From assembly GCF_026745355.1 (NCBI RefSeq), contig NC_079208.1, positions 54,325,276 to 54,389,275 of the forward strand: a stretch of 64,000 nt of DNA. Reading direction: 5' to 3'. Source of the stretch: Beta vulgaris subsp. vulgaris. Its lineage: Eukaryota; Streptophyta; Magnoliopsida; Caryophyllales; Amaranthaceae. A program made the translations under genes and the position numbers. Positions 47,800-60,049 of this stretch are shown here, piece by piece. Positions within the stretch are counted from its first letter, which is position 1. Each line of letters starts with the position of its first letter. The notes under the pieces are model-generated. The model saw nothing but the letters and a program-made list of their open reading frames with translations. It was not told where the DNA came from and did no database searches.

Positions 47800-49430
47800 T
47801 AAGAAGATGGGTGGGATAAAATCTGCAATTAGAAGGAGATGGTAGGTTGGGATTCAGGAGAGTGTCGGATTTTAACGAGACAACGTTGGCAAAGCACTGC
47901 TGGCGAATTATACATAACTCTCACCTGTTTAACCTGCTTTCTTCCTGAGTTCTTCAAGCCAGTTATTTCCCAAATTTGGACTTTATGCAGGCTAATGTAG
48001 GAAGTAGGCCGAGTAACATTTGGAGGAGTATTTGGGAATGCAGATGGGTTATAGACAAGGGCAGTAGATGCGTAGTTTGTGATGATGGGATGTCAATCAA
48101 CCTATGGAATGATCCGTGGCTAGGATGCCCCCCCTTCTTTCCGTATTATTTCCCCTCGCCTGACAATCTGTAATGTCAATATGGTGGCCGATTTAATTGA
48201 TCGAGATATCAACTCTTGGGATGAAAACATTGTTCGCTAGGTACTTTTGCCTTTTGAAGCAGATGACGTTCTGTCTATACCACTGAGGTCGTAAGCCCTA
48301 GAAGATGTTTTTTTTGGGTGTTACTCTGTCAAGACGGGATATCACTTCATCAATTTCTGCAGGAACCCTCAAAAGTAATATTCCAAGCTCTTCTAGTGTA
48401 GATTGTTGCTGGAAGAATGTGTGGGATTTACAAATACCACCAAAAGTTTGGGTCTTGGCGAATGTGTTGCGAAGCTCTTCCAACTTGTGTGGGGTTGCAT
48501 AGGAGAATTGAATTTATTCCAGCAAGTTCTCCAAGGTGTGGGTTCGATGAAGAATCAGAGTATCATGCCATTGTGAAATGTCCTTTTGCAGTTAGTAGGG
48601 ATGCTGCAGGTCTTATTTTTGTCTCTGATGGTGCTCATTTTGTGAATATAACTGATTGCTTTGCTGGGCTTATTAATACTAAAAGGCGAGACGACGCTGA
48701 ATTCACTGTCATGATTGCGTGGATGATATGTTTTGAGAGGAACAAGGTGAGAGTGGGAAAGGAGCCTCGACTTCCCGTTAATGTAGCTGCTAATGCCAGA
48801 AGTATTTTAAATGCTTTTTTAGAGACCAAAGAGGTAAGAAGATAACTCTCACTGATGGTTAAAGAAGCGCAAATGGCTGCCTCATGGTGCCCTCCATTAA
48901 AAAGTATGGCAAAGGTTAATGCTGATGCTGCATTATTTGGTGAGTTGGGTGTAGGTGTGGGTATGGGGACTGTTCTACGTGACCATGAAGGTGTAGTTCT
49001 GTGGGCAGCTGCTTCTCAACTGAAGTGTATGTGGGATGTTGACATAGTAGAAGCTAAGGCGATTTTGCTTGGCTTGAAAATGGCTCTACAAAGTGGTGTG
49101 AGGTCGATTGTTATGGAGAGTGACAACCTAAAGATTATTAATAAGCTCAAGGCAAAGGAGAAAGATGGTAGCTACTTAGGGATTATTCTATGAGAAATAC
49201 TCTGTTTTGTTTATTCTTTTGCTTCTGTTTTATTTTATCATGTCTTTAGGGAGGCTAATTAGGTGGCACATTTGATGGCTCACTTTAAATCCAATTGATT
49301 ACTCTACTAGAGTTTGGGTTGGGTGTTGCCCATCAAGCCTTAATGATGTTATTTCTTCGGACTATTGTCTTGCGATGAATAAAAATTAGTGCCCTATTGG
49401 CTTTTATAAAAAAAATGCTAAGAATATCAT
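47800..49430 (+). mobile_element. LINE (L1-type) 3' end: zf-RVT region and RNase H
   Basis: Translated pieces in changing frames give the zinc-binding RVT-linked domain (SNIWRSIWECRWVIDKG, NLWNDPWLG near 48000-48130) and an RNase H domain (VNADAALFGELGVG near 48918, VEAKAILLGLKMAL near 49050, MESDNL near 49110, REAN..AHLMAHF near 49250). It ends in an A-rich tail near 49415. Stops and frameshifts make it inactive. The 5' part is missing. Confidence 0.75.
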
Positions 49431-49639
49431 GTTACAATTTATTGATGTGCTTATTTTCATGCGATTGTTCATTTGTTCTTGTTTGTTTCATCAAATCAAT
49501 TTTTGAAGTGTTGTGATTGGAAATCTGGAAAGAATGACCTGTTATCCCTAGGCCCACGGCGGTCCCCTCTCCTGCCTGCTCTCTGATTATAAACCAGATC
49601 CAGATTTAATATTGTTGTTTCAGGAACCTTATATATGGA

Positions 49640-49860
49640 TTTGAGCTTGAAACCATGTACTACTACTATTAACAGTATGGCTATGAGTAGGGATTTAAAG
49701 AGGTTGAAACCTTGTACCACTACTATCACCTTACAGCACAACGTTGATAGATTCACTAGTTTATCTGATGAATTGTTAATTCGTATATCGTCTTTGCTTC
49801 CTACCAAGATGCTGCTGCTGCTTGCTTTTTGACTAAGCGTATCTTTATCTATGTTTCCCT
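49640..49860 (+). pseudogene. F-box motif fragment
   Basis: DRFTSLSDELLIRISSLLPT resembles the start of plant F-box proteins (D..S.LPDELL..I.S.LPTK). At about 49806 one base appears lost; the next frame reads KDAAAACFLTKRIF-like sequence before a stop. Only the F-box start survives. It lies directly upstream of the phosphomannomutase exon 1. Confidence 0.55.
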
Positions 49861-49966
49861 TTGGGCCTGATTACGACAGATACAAATTGACGTCTTGAAA
49901 ATGGTTGCTAAACCAGCTGTAATTGCATTGTTTGATGTTGATGGCACACTTACTGCCCCCAGAAAG

Positions 49967-50800
49967 TGTTAGAACTAGAATTAGGGTTAAAAAGATGAAT
50001 ACAATGAACTACGAATCTTCTAGGCGTGTGTAGACACTTTCCCAAAAGTGATATTCCGACCCTATACGAAGCACGGGTTGCACGGAATTCAATTTCGAGA
50101 TACAAAGAAGAACAACAAGAGTCACGCTCGTATGAATCTTGTCAAAATGAGAATAAGTTTTTTGTAATTTTGTTTGATGATCAAAATGTATCAAAAGACT
50201 TGAAAGAGAATGCTTTTTAGAGAGAAATATATTCTGAAATCTTCTATTCTTCATCAGTGGTACAAAACCACATTTATACACGTAAATAAGAAAACCGTCA
50301 CAACCGCTCACACAGCACAAACACACGCGAAGGCAGTGGCCTGTCGCGAGCCGCGAGGCGAGCCGCGAAAGAGCTCGCGAGTCGCGAGCGAGCCTGTCGC
50401 GAGTCACGACAGGGGTCGCGAGTCGCGGCCAAGCTTCTGCCCATCCTGCCCATCCTCGTGTTTCTGGAGCTTGTCGCGAGCCATGATAATGGTGGCGAGT
50501 CGCGACGATGTTTCTGTCCAGTGGTGACGAGTTGCCACCAAGCTTCTCTGTTGTGAGCTACAACAATGGTGACGAGCATGTTGTGCGACAGTCCACTGCT
50601 TGTGCAGCATGCTTGGCTAAACCACCAAGCATAATATATATACATATATACATATACAATCTTCCTTCGCTTATTGTTTACTACACCATAAACAATTTAC
50701 GTGTATAATTAACGTAACTTGAACAACGACACCATAACCAAGTTATTCAAGTTATACGTTACATGAACTCAATCAACCAAATACTCTAAATTATCCAACA
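49967..50800 (-). repeat. 3' LTR of the young copia element
   Basis: 834 bases, from TGTTGG to CTAACA on the minus strand. It contains a CpG-rich block (50340-50510) dense in TCGCGA / GTCGCGAG, a TATA candidate (TGTATAAATG on the minus strand, about 50275), and 12 bases (GAGGCGAGCCGC region) absent from the other LTR. Confidence 0.93.
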
Positions 50801-51318
50801 ATCCTCCCCCATTTAGAGTATTCTAAAAGATAATTAGCACTAAACATCATCAAACAAACATCTCATGCATAAATGAAAGTGTATAAAACTTGAACTTTCA
50901 TATAGTAAAGTACACATTCCAAGTATCCGTATCCAATTGGTGTCGATAACGATTGAACCAATTTCAATACATAATGGAAACCCGAAGATACAATACACAC
51001 AAGATAATATTACTTAAACTCATTATAAACCGACACATAAAGCCTTGTGTCCATATCTATTCATAAGTGTATCAAAGCTATGCCCCAATAGCTCCTTGAA
51101 GCGGCTAAACTTCACACTTACATAGGTAGATCTCTAAAATACATGCTACTGTGAAAAGCATAACAAGAGACCTATTAAGTTATACAACCTCCTTATACAA
51201 CACAGTTATAGAACTATAAACTTAGGATGAATAAAAGTTCTACAATCATCTAAATGAAGAAATTAATCTTATTGAACTTAAGACCCAACGTCATATTGGG
51301 CGTTAAGTTAAGATTCCC

Positions 51319-54300
51319 TCATTCGTGATTCTCGAGGGGCTCCAATCCTAAACCGATTGCCATCCTCTTTACATTATCTCTAGCCAAGGCCTTTGTAAAA
51401 CAATCCGCTAGATTATACGTTGTACGTACATAGTCAACAGTGATTACACTATCCTTGATAAGTCCTTGGATGTAGCTATGCCGCACACCAATATGTCTTG
51501 ACTTACCATTATAGACTTGACTATATGCTCTTGCCAAAGCAGCATCGTTATCACAATGAATCGCTAGGGCGATATCGGTTTTGGCAACAAAGGAATCTCA
51601 ATCATGAGATTCTTCAACCACTCCGCCTCTTTGCTTGCGGAAGATAAAGCAATGAATTCCGAAGTCATGGAGGAATCCGCTATGCAAGTTTGTTTCTTGG
51701 AAGCCCAAGATATAGCACCTCCCCCAAGTAGAAATACCCATCCACTTGTAGAAGAATGATCCTCTTTATTAGAGATCCAACTTGCATCCGAATACCCTTC
51801 TAAAACCGAAGGATATCCACTGTAGGATAAACCATAGTCCTTGGTTTTTCCTAAATACCTTAACACACGACGAATAGCTTGCCAATGTTGTATACTAGGA
51901 TTACTAGTATACCTACTGAGTTTGCCTACCGCAAATGCGATATCCGGCCTAGTACTCGTCATTGCATACATCAAACATCCAATCACCCTTGAATACTCAA
52001 GTTGAGATACAGCACTACCTACATTAGGTAGTAATTTCTCACTAGGGTCCATTGGAGTTGACACAAAAGAGCAACCACTAACATCGAATTTCTTAAGAAC
52101 CTTTTCGATGTAGTGAGATTGAGACAAACTCAATTTACCTTTGCTTCTTTTAATTCTAATTCCTAGAATGACATCCGCCTCCCCCAAATCTTTCATTGAG
52201 AACTTAGACGATAGAAAAGATTTAGTCCACTCAACTTGGGATAAATCAGTTCCAAAAATTAGCATGTCATCTACATATAAGCAAATCATCACACCATGAC
52301 CATTGTCATCAAATTTGCTATATACACATTTATCTGAATTGTTCAATTTGAATCCATTAGACAACACTACCTCATCAAATTTTTGATGCCATTGCTTAGG
52401 TGCTTGTTTTAGCCCATACAAAGATCTAATTAGTTTGCAAACTTTTGTTCTTGACCTTTGACAACAAACCAACCGGTTGTCTCATGTAAACCTCCTCATC
52501 TAATTCTCCATACAAGAACGCAGTCTTGACATCCATTTGATGGATCACAAGATTATGAATTGCTGCAAGGGCAATCAATAATCTTATAGTGGAGATTCGA
52601 GCTACAGGTGCATATGTATCGAAATAATCGATACCCGGCTTTTGAGAAAAGCCTTGTGCCACTAACCGGGCTTTGAACTTGTCAATAGTTCCATCGATTT
52701 TCATTTTCTTCTTGAAAATCCATTTGCACCCTATTGGTTTACATTTAGGAGGTAGTCCGCTAAAACCCATGTGTTATTCCCCATGATTGAGTCCATTTCA
52801 TCATCAATAGCTTCTTCCAAAATGAAGCATCTTGAGATTGCATGGCCTCATCATATGTTAAAGGATCCCCTTCCACATTATAGACATATGGAAATTTAGT
52901 TAAAACACTATCTCTTGATCCTTCAACCAAATATACATGAAAATCCGGGCCAAAAGATTTCTCTTTCCTAACCCGTTTACTTCTCCTTGGTTGAGTTGAT
53001 GTAGATGCAACATTTTCATCTAGAATTTGTTCATCTAACTCATGATCATCATTTTGATCAATCTTGAATTTCGGTACTTGGAGTTATATCCTTTGGTCTA
53101 GGAACCGATGAATATCTATTTTCATCAAAAATTGCATCCCTTGACTCCACAATAGTGTGAACTGACCAAAAGTCTATAACATAGAACCTATAGGATTTGC
53201 TATGAAAGCATATCCTATAAAGATGCATTCAACTCCTCTTTCACCTAACTTTTTACGTTTAGGTTCCGGCACTTTCACTATTGCCCTACATCCCCAAACT
53301 CTAATGTAACTTAGATTTGGTTTTCTTTTGTACCATAATTCATAAGGGGTTACTTTGTTCTTTTTCATAGGAACACGATTAAGATGTAACAAGCGGTTAA
53401 AACCGCTTCACCCCAAAAACCATCACTCAAACCCGAGTAGGATAACATAGAATTTACCATTTCTTGTAAAGTTCTATTCTTTCTTTCCGCTACACCATTT
53501 TGTTGTGGTGTATAAGCCGCGGTTGTTTCATGTATAATTCCTAAAGCTTGGAAATAACTAGGATTATGAAATTCACCACCTCTATCGGTTCTAAACCGTT
53601 TAACCTTGTCACTTAGTTGCAATTCTACTTCATTTTTATAGATCTCAAATTTTTCTAGGGCTTCATCTTTAGTAGACAATAGATATACATAACAAAATCG
53701 TGAATGATCATCAATAAATGTTACTATATATTTTTTGTTTCCTAAAGAAGGTGTACTATGAAAATCACAAAGATCACTATGTACCAAATCAAGCAATTTA
53801 GTATCTCTTTCCACATTATTAGGGAAAGAACACCTAGTTATTTTGGTAAGCATGCATGTTCTACACTTCTCAATACTTGGATCAAAAGCAGGAATTAAAT
53901 CATCCTTAGCCATAGAATATAATTTTCTATAATTAACATGACCAAGTCTTAAATGCCAAAGAGAAGAATTATCATTAATAACACACACATTGTTAACTAA
54001 AGCATTTGAAATGCTGAGTTTAAACATACCATTACATAAATAACCAAGTCCAACAAACAAACCACCCTTAGATAATATAAATTTGTCCGACTCAAAGACC
54101 ATTTTAAAACCTATTCGATTCAAGATAGCTCCTGACACTAGATTACGCCTAAGTTCCGGAGCAAATACAACATCTCTTAACACTAGAGATTTGCCGGAAC
54201 TAAAGACCAACTCTACTTGTCCTATACCAAGAACTTGAGCTGTAGAGTCATTCCCCATGTATAGAACTTCTCCATTGTCCACCTCCTTGAAGGTTTTGAA

Positions 54301-55320
54301 TGAAGACCGCTCCTTGCACACATGCCTTGAAGCTCCTGAATCGATTACCATGAACAATCATCCTGTACACAAAAGATTTCAGAAATCATACACATATAAT
54401 TCAAACTTGAATTACATGAAAGTTGTGTACAAGTACCTTGTTTGGCTTGGGATTGGCTAGACTCGCCTTTCCCTCCACCTTGCTCATTCTTTTTGTTCAT
54501 TTTCCTCTTCCATAGGAAGCAATCCTTTTTGAAGTGTCCGGGCTTGCCACACTCCCAACAACCACGTTGTTGAACACCTCCACCATTCTTAGGCTTCTTA
54601 AAGTTGTTGCCTTTGGTGAAATTATTAGCCCTCTTCTTAGGATTTGAGTCTTTGAACTTTCCATCCTCCACCATGTTAAGGTAGAAGAATTAGGATTTAC
54701 CTCCTTTTGTCCATCTTGAACCCGAATGCCCTCTTCAATCCGAAGATGAGCACCCAATTGTTCCACATTTATATCATCTTTCCTATGTTTAAGAGTATTT
54801 CTAACATCCTTCCAACTTGGTGGTAATTTGTCTATTATTGAAGATACAATAAAAGTTTCATCCATACTAATATTGTGTTGTTTAAAACTTCCTAAAATCC
54901 TTTGAATTTCATGGAATTGTTCCATCACAGGCCTTGTTTCATTCATCTTAAAGTTATTGAAATTACTAACTAAGAACTTCTTACTAGATGCATCTTCGGC
55001 CATGTACTTTGACTCAAGGTCATCCCAAAGCATTTTAGCGGATTCATAAAATTGATAAACATCAAATAAAGTGTCAGACATACCGTTTAAAATGTGACCA
55101 CGACATATATAATCGTCATTCTCCCACTTGTTCCTTCTCCTTGAGGCCTCCAAAGTTTCTCTTCCACAAACTCGGGTTTTGGAGTACTCAAAACATATGC
55201 CACCGAAAGAGAAGTGAGAAGAAAATGCATCTTCTTTTGCCATCTACGGAATCCCACACCCTCAAACTTTTCAAGTTTCTGAAAATTCGAAGTCATTTCA
55301 CGTACCGTAGCCATCTTCAA
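51319..55320 (-). pseudogene. copia gag-pol of the young element, with frame breaks
   Basis: The minus strand from 55320 holds: Gag (FQKLEKFEGVGFRRWQKKMH start, FVVSS-type DUF4219/UBN2 features to about 54700), CCHC knuckle CWECGKPGHFKKDC (about 54530), protease IDSGASRHVC (about 54340), integrase (HLRLGHVNYRKL, C..C, HSDLCDF, FIDDHSR, TPQQNGVAERKNR, to about 53400), RT (FKARLVAQGFSQKPGIDYF, YVDDM near 52270) and RNase H (SDASWISNKEDHSSTSG, SKEAEWLKNLM, RHSYIQGLIKD, ADCFTKALARD). Order protease-integrase-RT-RNase H defines Ty1/copia. Frame changes occur in gag (about 55200), between gag and protease, after integrase (about 53390 and 52790) and in RT (about 52450), so as written it makes no full polyprotein. 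Confidence 0.85.
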
Positions 55321-55338
55321 GAAATATCACTTTTGGAT

Positions 55339-56161
55339 TGTTAGAACTAGAATTAGGGTTAAAAAGATGAATACAATGAACTACGAATCTTCTAGGCGTG
55401 TGTAGACACTTTCCCAAAAGTGATATTCCGACCCTATACGAAGCACGGGTTGCACGGAATTCAATTTCGAGATACAAAGAAGAACAACAAGAGTCACGCT
55501 CGTATGAATCTTGTCAAAATGAGAATAAGTTTTTGTAATTTTGTTTTGATGATCAAAATGTATCAAAAGACTTGAAAGAGAATGCTTTTTAGAGAGAAAT
55601 ATATTCTGAAATCTTCTATTCTTCATCAGTGGTACAAAACCACATTTATACACGTAAATAAGAAAACCGTCACAACCGCTCACACAGCACAAACACACGC
55701 GAAGGCAGTGGCCTGTCGCGAGCCGCGAAAGAGCTCGCGAGTCGCGAGCGAGCCTGTCGCGAGTCACGACAGGGGTCGCGAGTCGCGGCCAAGCTTCTGC
55801 CCATCCTGCCCATCCTCGTGTTTCTGGAGCTTGTCGCGAGCCATGATAATGGTGGCGAGTCGCGACGATGATTCTGTCCAGTGGTGACGAGTTGCCACCA
55901 AGCTTCTCTGTTGTGAGCTACAACAATGGTGACGAGCATGTTGTGCGACAGTCCACTGCTTGTGCAGCATGCTTGGCTAAACCACCAAGCATAATATATA
56001 TACATATATAACATATACAATCTTCCTTCGCTTATTGTTTACTACACCATAAACAATTTACGTGTATAATTAACGTAACTTGAACAACGACACCATAACC
56101 AAGTTATTCAAGTTATACGTTACATGAACTCAATCAACCAAATACTCTAAATTATCCAACA
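55339..56161 (-). repeat. 5' LTR of the young copia element
   Basis: 823 bases, almost identical to 49967-50800. It is the promoter-bearing copy for minus-strand transcription of the element. It is bordered on the host side by GAAAG and then GTGGTTTT, the surviving intron 1 splice donor of the phosphomannomutase copy. Confidence 0.93.
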
Positions 56162-56289
56162 GAAAGGTGGTTTTTTCTTTTTGCTTGTAGAAGTTTTATT
56201 TTATTTATAGACAATGTATTTGTTGTTACCATATTTTAGTCATGTACTGTTATACAGAAAGTGAGGAGTTTTCCTTCAATTTGTCTTTA

Positions 56290-56651
56290 GGCTCCGTTTG
56301 GTAGGGCGTAAAACATTTTCCCGGAAAACTGTTTTCCTCTAGTTTCAGTTTTACATTGTTTGGTTGGCAAAAGAGTGTAAAACCATTTTCCCTTGGGGTA
56401 AAATTACTCTACCAAGGATGGAAAATCATTTTCCTTTCAAAATGAAGGGAAAACTATTTTCCTTCTCTCTCTTGTACACTCCTATCACTACCTCCTTACT
56501 TTCCCTTTCATTTTCCTTTCATTTCATCATTTTTTTTTACATCGAACCAAACAACGGAAAACTAATTTTGGAATTGTGTTTTCCATTGTAAATTGTTTTC
56601 CATGAAAATCATTTTACACTGAAAATATTTTACGCCCTACCAAACTGAGCC
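56290..56651. mobile_element. Tourist-like MITE (PIF/Harbinger), 362 bp
   Basis: TTA duplications (56287-56289 and 56652-56654) flank GGCTCCGTTTGGTAGGGCG at the left and its inverted match CGCCCTACCAAACTGAGCC at the right. Lies in phosphomannomutase intron 1. The rest of that intron to 56897 and intron 2 (56943-58673) shows no further recognisable element. Confidence 0.78.
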
Positions 56652-59258
56652 TTAATGTATTCTCAAAATTTTAAGTTTTACATATTTTTATTAATAGATG
56701 GTTAGAGGTATATATGATAAAGTTGTGTATTGGCAAACGTGAAATGCAAAATGAAAAACTTTAAAACAAGCAGAAGATTTTTAATGAGTACAAAATTATC
56801 TCTCAAAAATAGCTTCTGAAAATATAATTTTGGACTTGCCTGGTAGAATTAAACTTGTTTAATGAAAATTTTCTCTAATATCACATTTGATTGGCAGGAG
56901 TTAACAGCTGAGATGCAGAATTTCATGAAAGAATTGCGCAAGGTATGCTCTTGATTGTTTGTTTTCCTAACTTTTGCTTGCATATAAAGTGTACAACATC
57001 TCTTGGGAGTTTCTTTGTATGACATTTGTTGAGATATCATGGGATATTTTTTTTTGTCATTTTCTGAATATTGTTTATATTTTTAATCCAATAAGCCAAA
57101 ATAATGCTTGGATGCTTTTCTTTCCACTATCATATGTACTGGTTCCTGTTCCACCTACACCACTTTGCTCCATAGTAGGAGAAAACTGCAAACAGTCATA
57201 CTTTGATAAAGCTAATACACATCTCTCAAACTTGAAGAGGTTTCATTTTTAAACAAGGATTTAACGCAAAATCTATAGTTATAATCAAATTACACTCACC
57301 CTGTTACTTAATCTTTCCTTAAGACCTTTCTCCGTTAGATGCCTCTAACAAAGTCATGAAGAGAATTTGAACCAGTACTGCATGACCCTTCATTACTATA
57401 AACTGGAATAAGAAACAAATTGGAGGTTGGATATTCGAGTCCTGAGACATTGTTAGTAGCATCACTAAACACTTCTAAAAGTTAAGCAATTTCTCAAGTT
57501 GAAATTAACCATGGATAATAAATCAATAAGCATATTCTCGATCCTCCAAAGCACGTCTTGAAAATACCTCTTTGAACTTGATTGCACAAACTAGCACTTC
57601 ATAAATCGAGTTCCATTGAGTCTTGCATTCGAGATCCAAACTTGTCTTCATTAGGTTGAATTATCGAAGGTTTAACAAAATATTAAAGTCACGAATGATA
57701 TCGTGAACATTCTTGTAGTCGAGAATTAGAGCTTTTAATCCAGGTTGAATGCTGAAGCTATCTTGAGGAGAGATAGAGAGAGGAGGGTTGGAGACTCAGG
57801 GGCAAAACAGCTGTATGAAATTGAAAGATTATAGGGGGTTTGGGACTTGTGTGCTTTTCCCACTTTCGCATTTCAAAGTTGAAACCATATGTTGTTCTTT
57901 CTAGCTTCCTCATTTTTTTTTTTTGTTTTCGAAGTAGAGTTACCAATTACCAACTTACGTTTCAAAAATTTTAGAACAATAAAAATTTGTAAATTGGTAT
58001 TTGGATATGTATAAAAAAAATTATTGAGCGGCTTACAAGGTTATTGATTTAGTTGGAGCTTGCTCGCTCGATTTATGATAGCCTCTAGTCAAGCTTTGGG
58101 CTAGTTTTTCTTCCACGAAGTTTATTTCGAAAATCAAAAATCCTTATGAAGTAATTCTAAATATTAAGCTGTGTTTTGTTAAGAAGTGAATTATCCCCTT
58201 AATTACTAATTCTATAGCACCATAGCCTGTTTTGCGTGTGTCTATGGTTTGATGTGGAACCTGGAACAAAGTAGAACAATTTCGGGTTTAGTATGTGCTG
58301 GTATTCCCCATACCAGCTTCACCATTGTTCTCGATTTATTTTCTCAATCATGCATATGTGTTAAGCGTGTGGTTGTTAGAATGTCAAGTTTTTTTTTTTT
58401 TGATAAAAAGAATCACTTCCTTTATAAATGTGAGTTTGGTGATGCTAACCAGCATCTTTTATGTTAGGAAAGTAAGTTCTGTTGCGATTTTGCCTCTTCC
58501 AGTTCAAGCATATATAATTGGAACTGTGAAGTAACATCGATTCTAGACCCCTTCCCTTAAAAAGACAAGTAGTGAAGAAAAGAAAGCTCTTGTAGGTTGT
58601 TGTAATTTTAATCAAGCAGTAAGTAAATGTGAAGAAATCAGAGAAATTTCATTTTATAGATTTCTAATTACAGGTTGTTCCTATTGGTGTTGTTGGTGGA
58701 TCTGACCTAATTAAGATATCAGAGCAACTTGGTAAGACAGGTCTGCTTCTCGAGGCCTTCTTTCTGTCATCTATAATGGCTGCTCTGCAAATAAGTAGTA
58801 TATTGTTGATTTATATGTTGAATTTGGTATCAGTTCTCCTTATTAACCTTGTAACATTAAAAAGGATATGGCAAATTTTGGGTTAATCTCACAGACGATT
58901 GCTGGAAACTATTGTGTTGCCTTCGTTCTTGTACGACTTCAATATCTTTGTTTTGATGGTGTAGTTATTGGTGACTATGATTATGTTTTTGCGGAGAATG
59001 GACTTGTTGCTTATAAAGAAGGTGCAGAGATTGGCATCATGGTAACGTCTATAATTCATGTGTGATTTTGTATTCACTGATTAAAATATGGCAGTGGCAT
59101 TGAAAATTATATTGAAATTGTTCCTCATTTTTGTTTTCGCAACAGTTTGCAAGAAATGCATAGTTGGAAGGAGCAAACTCTTTCTCTATTTTTGGAACAA
59201 ATAAAAGTTTATTTGGTGGAATCTGCAGCTCTTGGACCTACATAGTTTGTTCATAGTA

Positions 59259-59515
59259 CTCCCTTCGTCCCATAATATAGTGCCTACTTCATTTTTGGTG
59301 GGTCAAACTTTAAAATCTTTGACCAAATATTCTCATTTGTATATATAAAAAAACATATACATGTGGGATCTTGTTAGATTCCTCTCAATGTGTAGTTTCA
59401 TAATATCAACTTTTCATATTTTTATTAATACGGAATTGAAGATATTAAAGGTCAAAGTTACGTCTTGGAGACAGTGTAAAAAAGAAACAAGCACTATATT
59501 ATGGGACAGAGGGAG
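59259..59515. mobile_element. Stowaway MITE, 257 bp
   Basis: TA (59257-59258) CTCCCTTCGTCCCATAATAT at the left and ATATTATGGGACAGAGGGAG TA at the right: a near-perfect inverted repeat with TA target duplication. Within phosphomannomutase intron 4. Confidence 0.88.
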
Positions 59516-60049
59516 TACTATAGTGAACTTGCTTTATTAGTTTGAATATCAATCGAATAAGGACTCCATAGATAACTCTAATTTTATTGTAGTTTCCTTG
59601 TTAATTACATTAACTACAAGATTGGCAGAGTTAAAATTTTCTAATGAAAATACTAACATCTTTTGTAGAAATATATGCTCTTTTAATTTTTATTAGTTTA
59701 ATAGTTAAAGTTGGAGAATGGGTATCATACAAAAAGACTGAATACAATAAGCTTTAATATTGACTGCAACATAATTGTAGTTATTGTAATGAAAGAATTC
59801 CACACCCTGATTTCTTACTAAGTTAAATCGAAGCATTCATTTTTTTTATATAAGAAAATCTAAGCATTCATTTGATGGAGTAATCAACTCAACTTTTTCA
59901 ATTGGAGAAAAACATAATTATATATTATATAAAAAAATTGTTTTAAAGATATTTTCACGTTTAAGACCGCATTCAACATTGTCTATTACAACTAATGGTA
60001 TAGGTTTTTGTTTGTTGTGATGGCTACAATTGTTATGTAACTACTATTA

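Larger units (their letters stand above)
49967..56161 (-). mobile_element. young full-length Ty1/copia retrotransposon
   Basis: It runs 6195 bases with TSD GAAAG at 49962-49966 and 56162-56166. The LTRs (49967-50800 and 55339-56161) differ by about one substitution and a few indels, one of 12 bases. It reads on the minus strand: polypurine tract GGGGGAGGAT beside the left LTR (50801-50813), gag near the right LTR. It sits antisense to the host gene, exactly at the exon 1 / intron 1 junction. No TGG-type tRNA primer site follows its 5' LTR. Confidence 0.95.

Noticed and set aside
48855..49193. 112-aa RNase H reading frame as a host protein
   Set aside because: It is continuous with LINE zinc-finger sequence upstream and a LINE tail downstream, and is broken by stops.
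50009..50645. Arg/Ser-rich overlapping frames on both strands
   Set aside because: They arise from the TCGCGAG-rich LTR block and recur identically in the other LTR.
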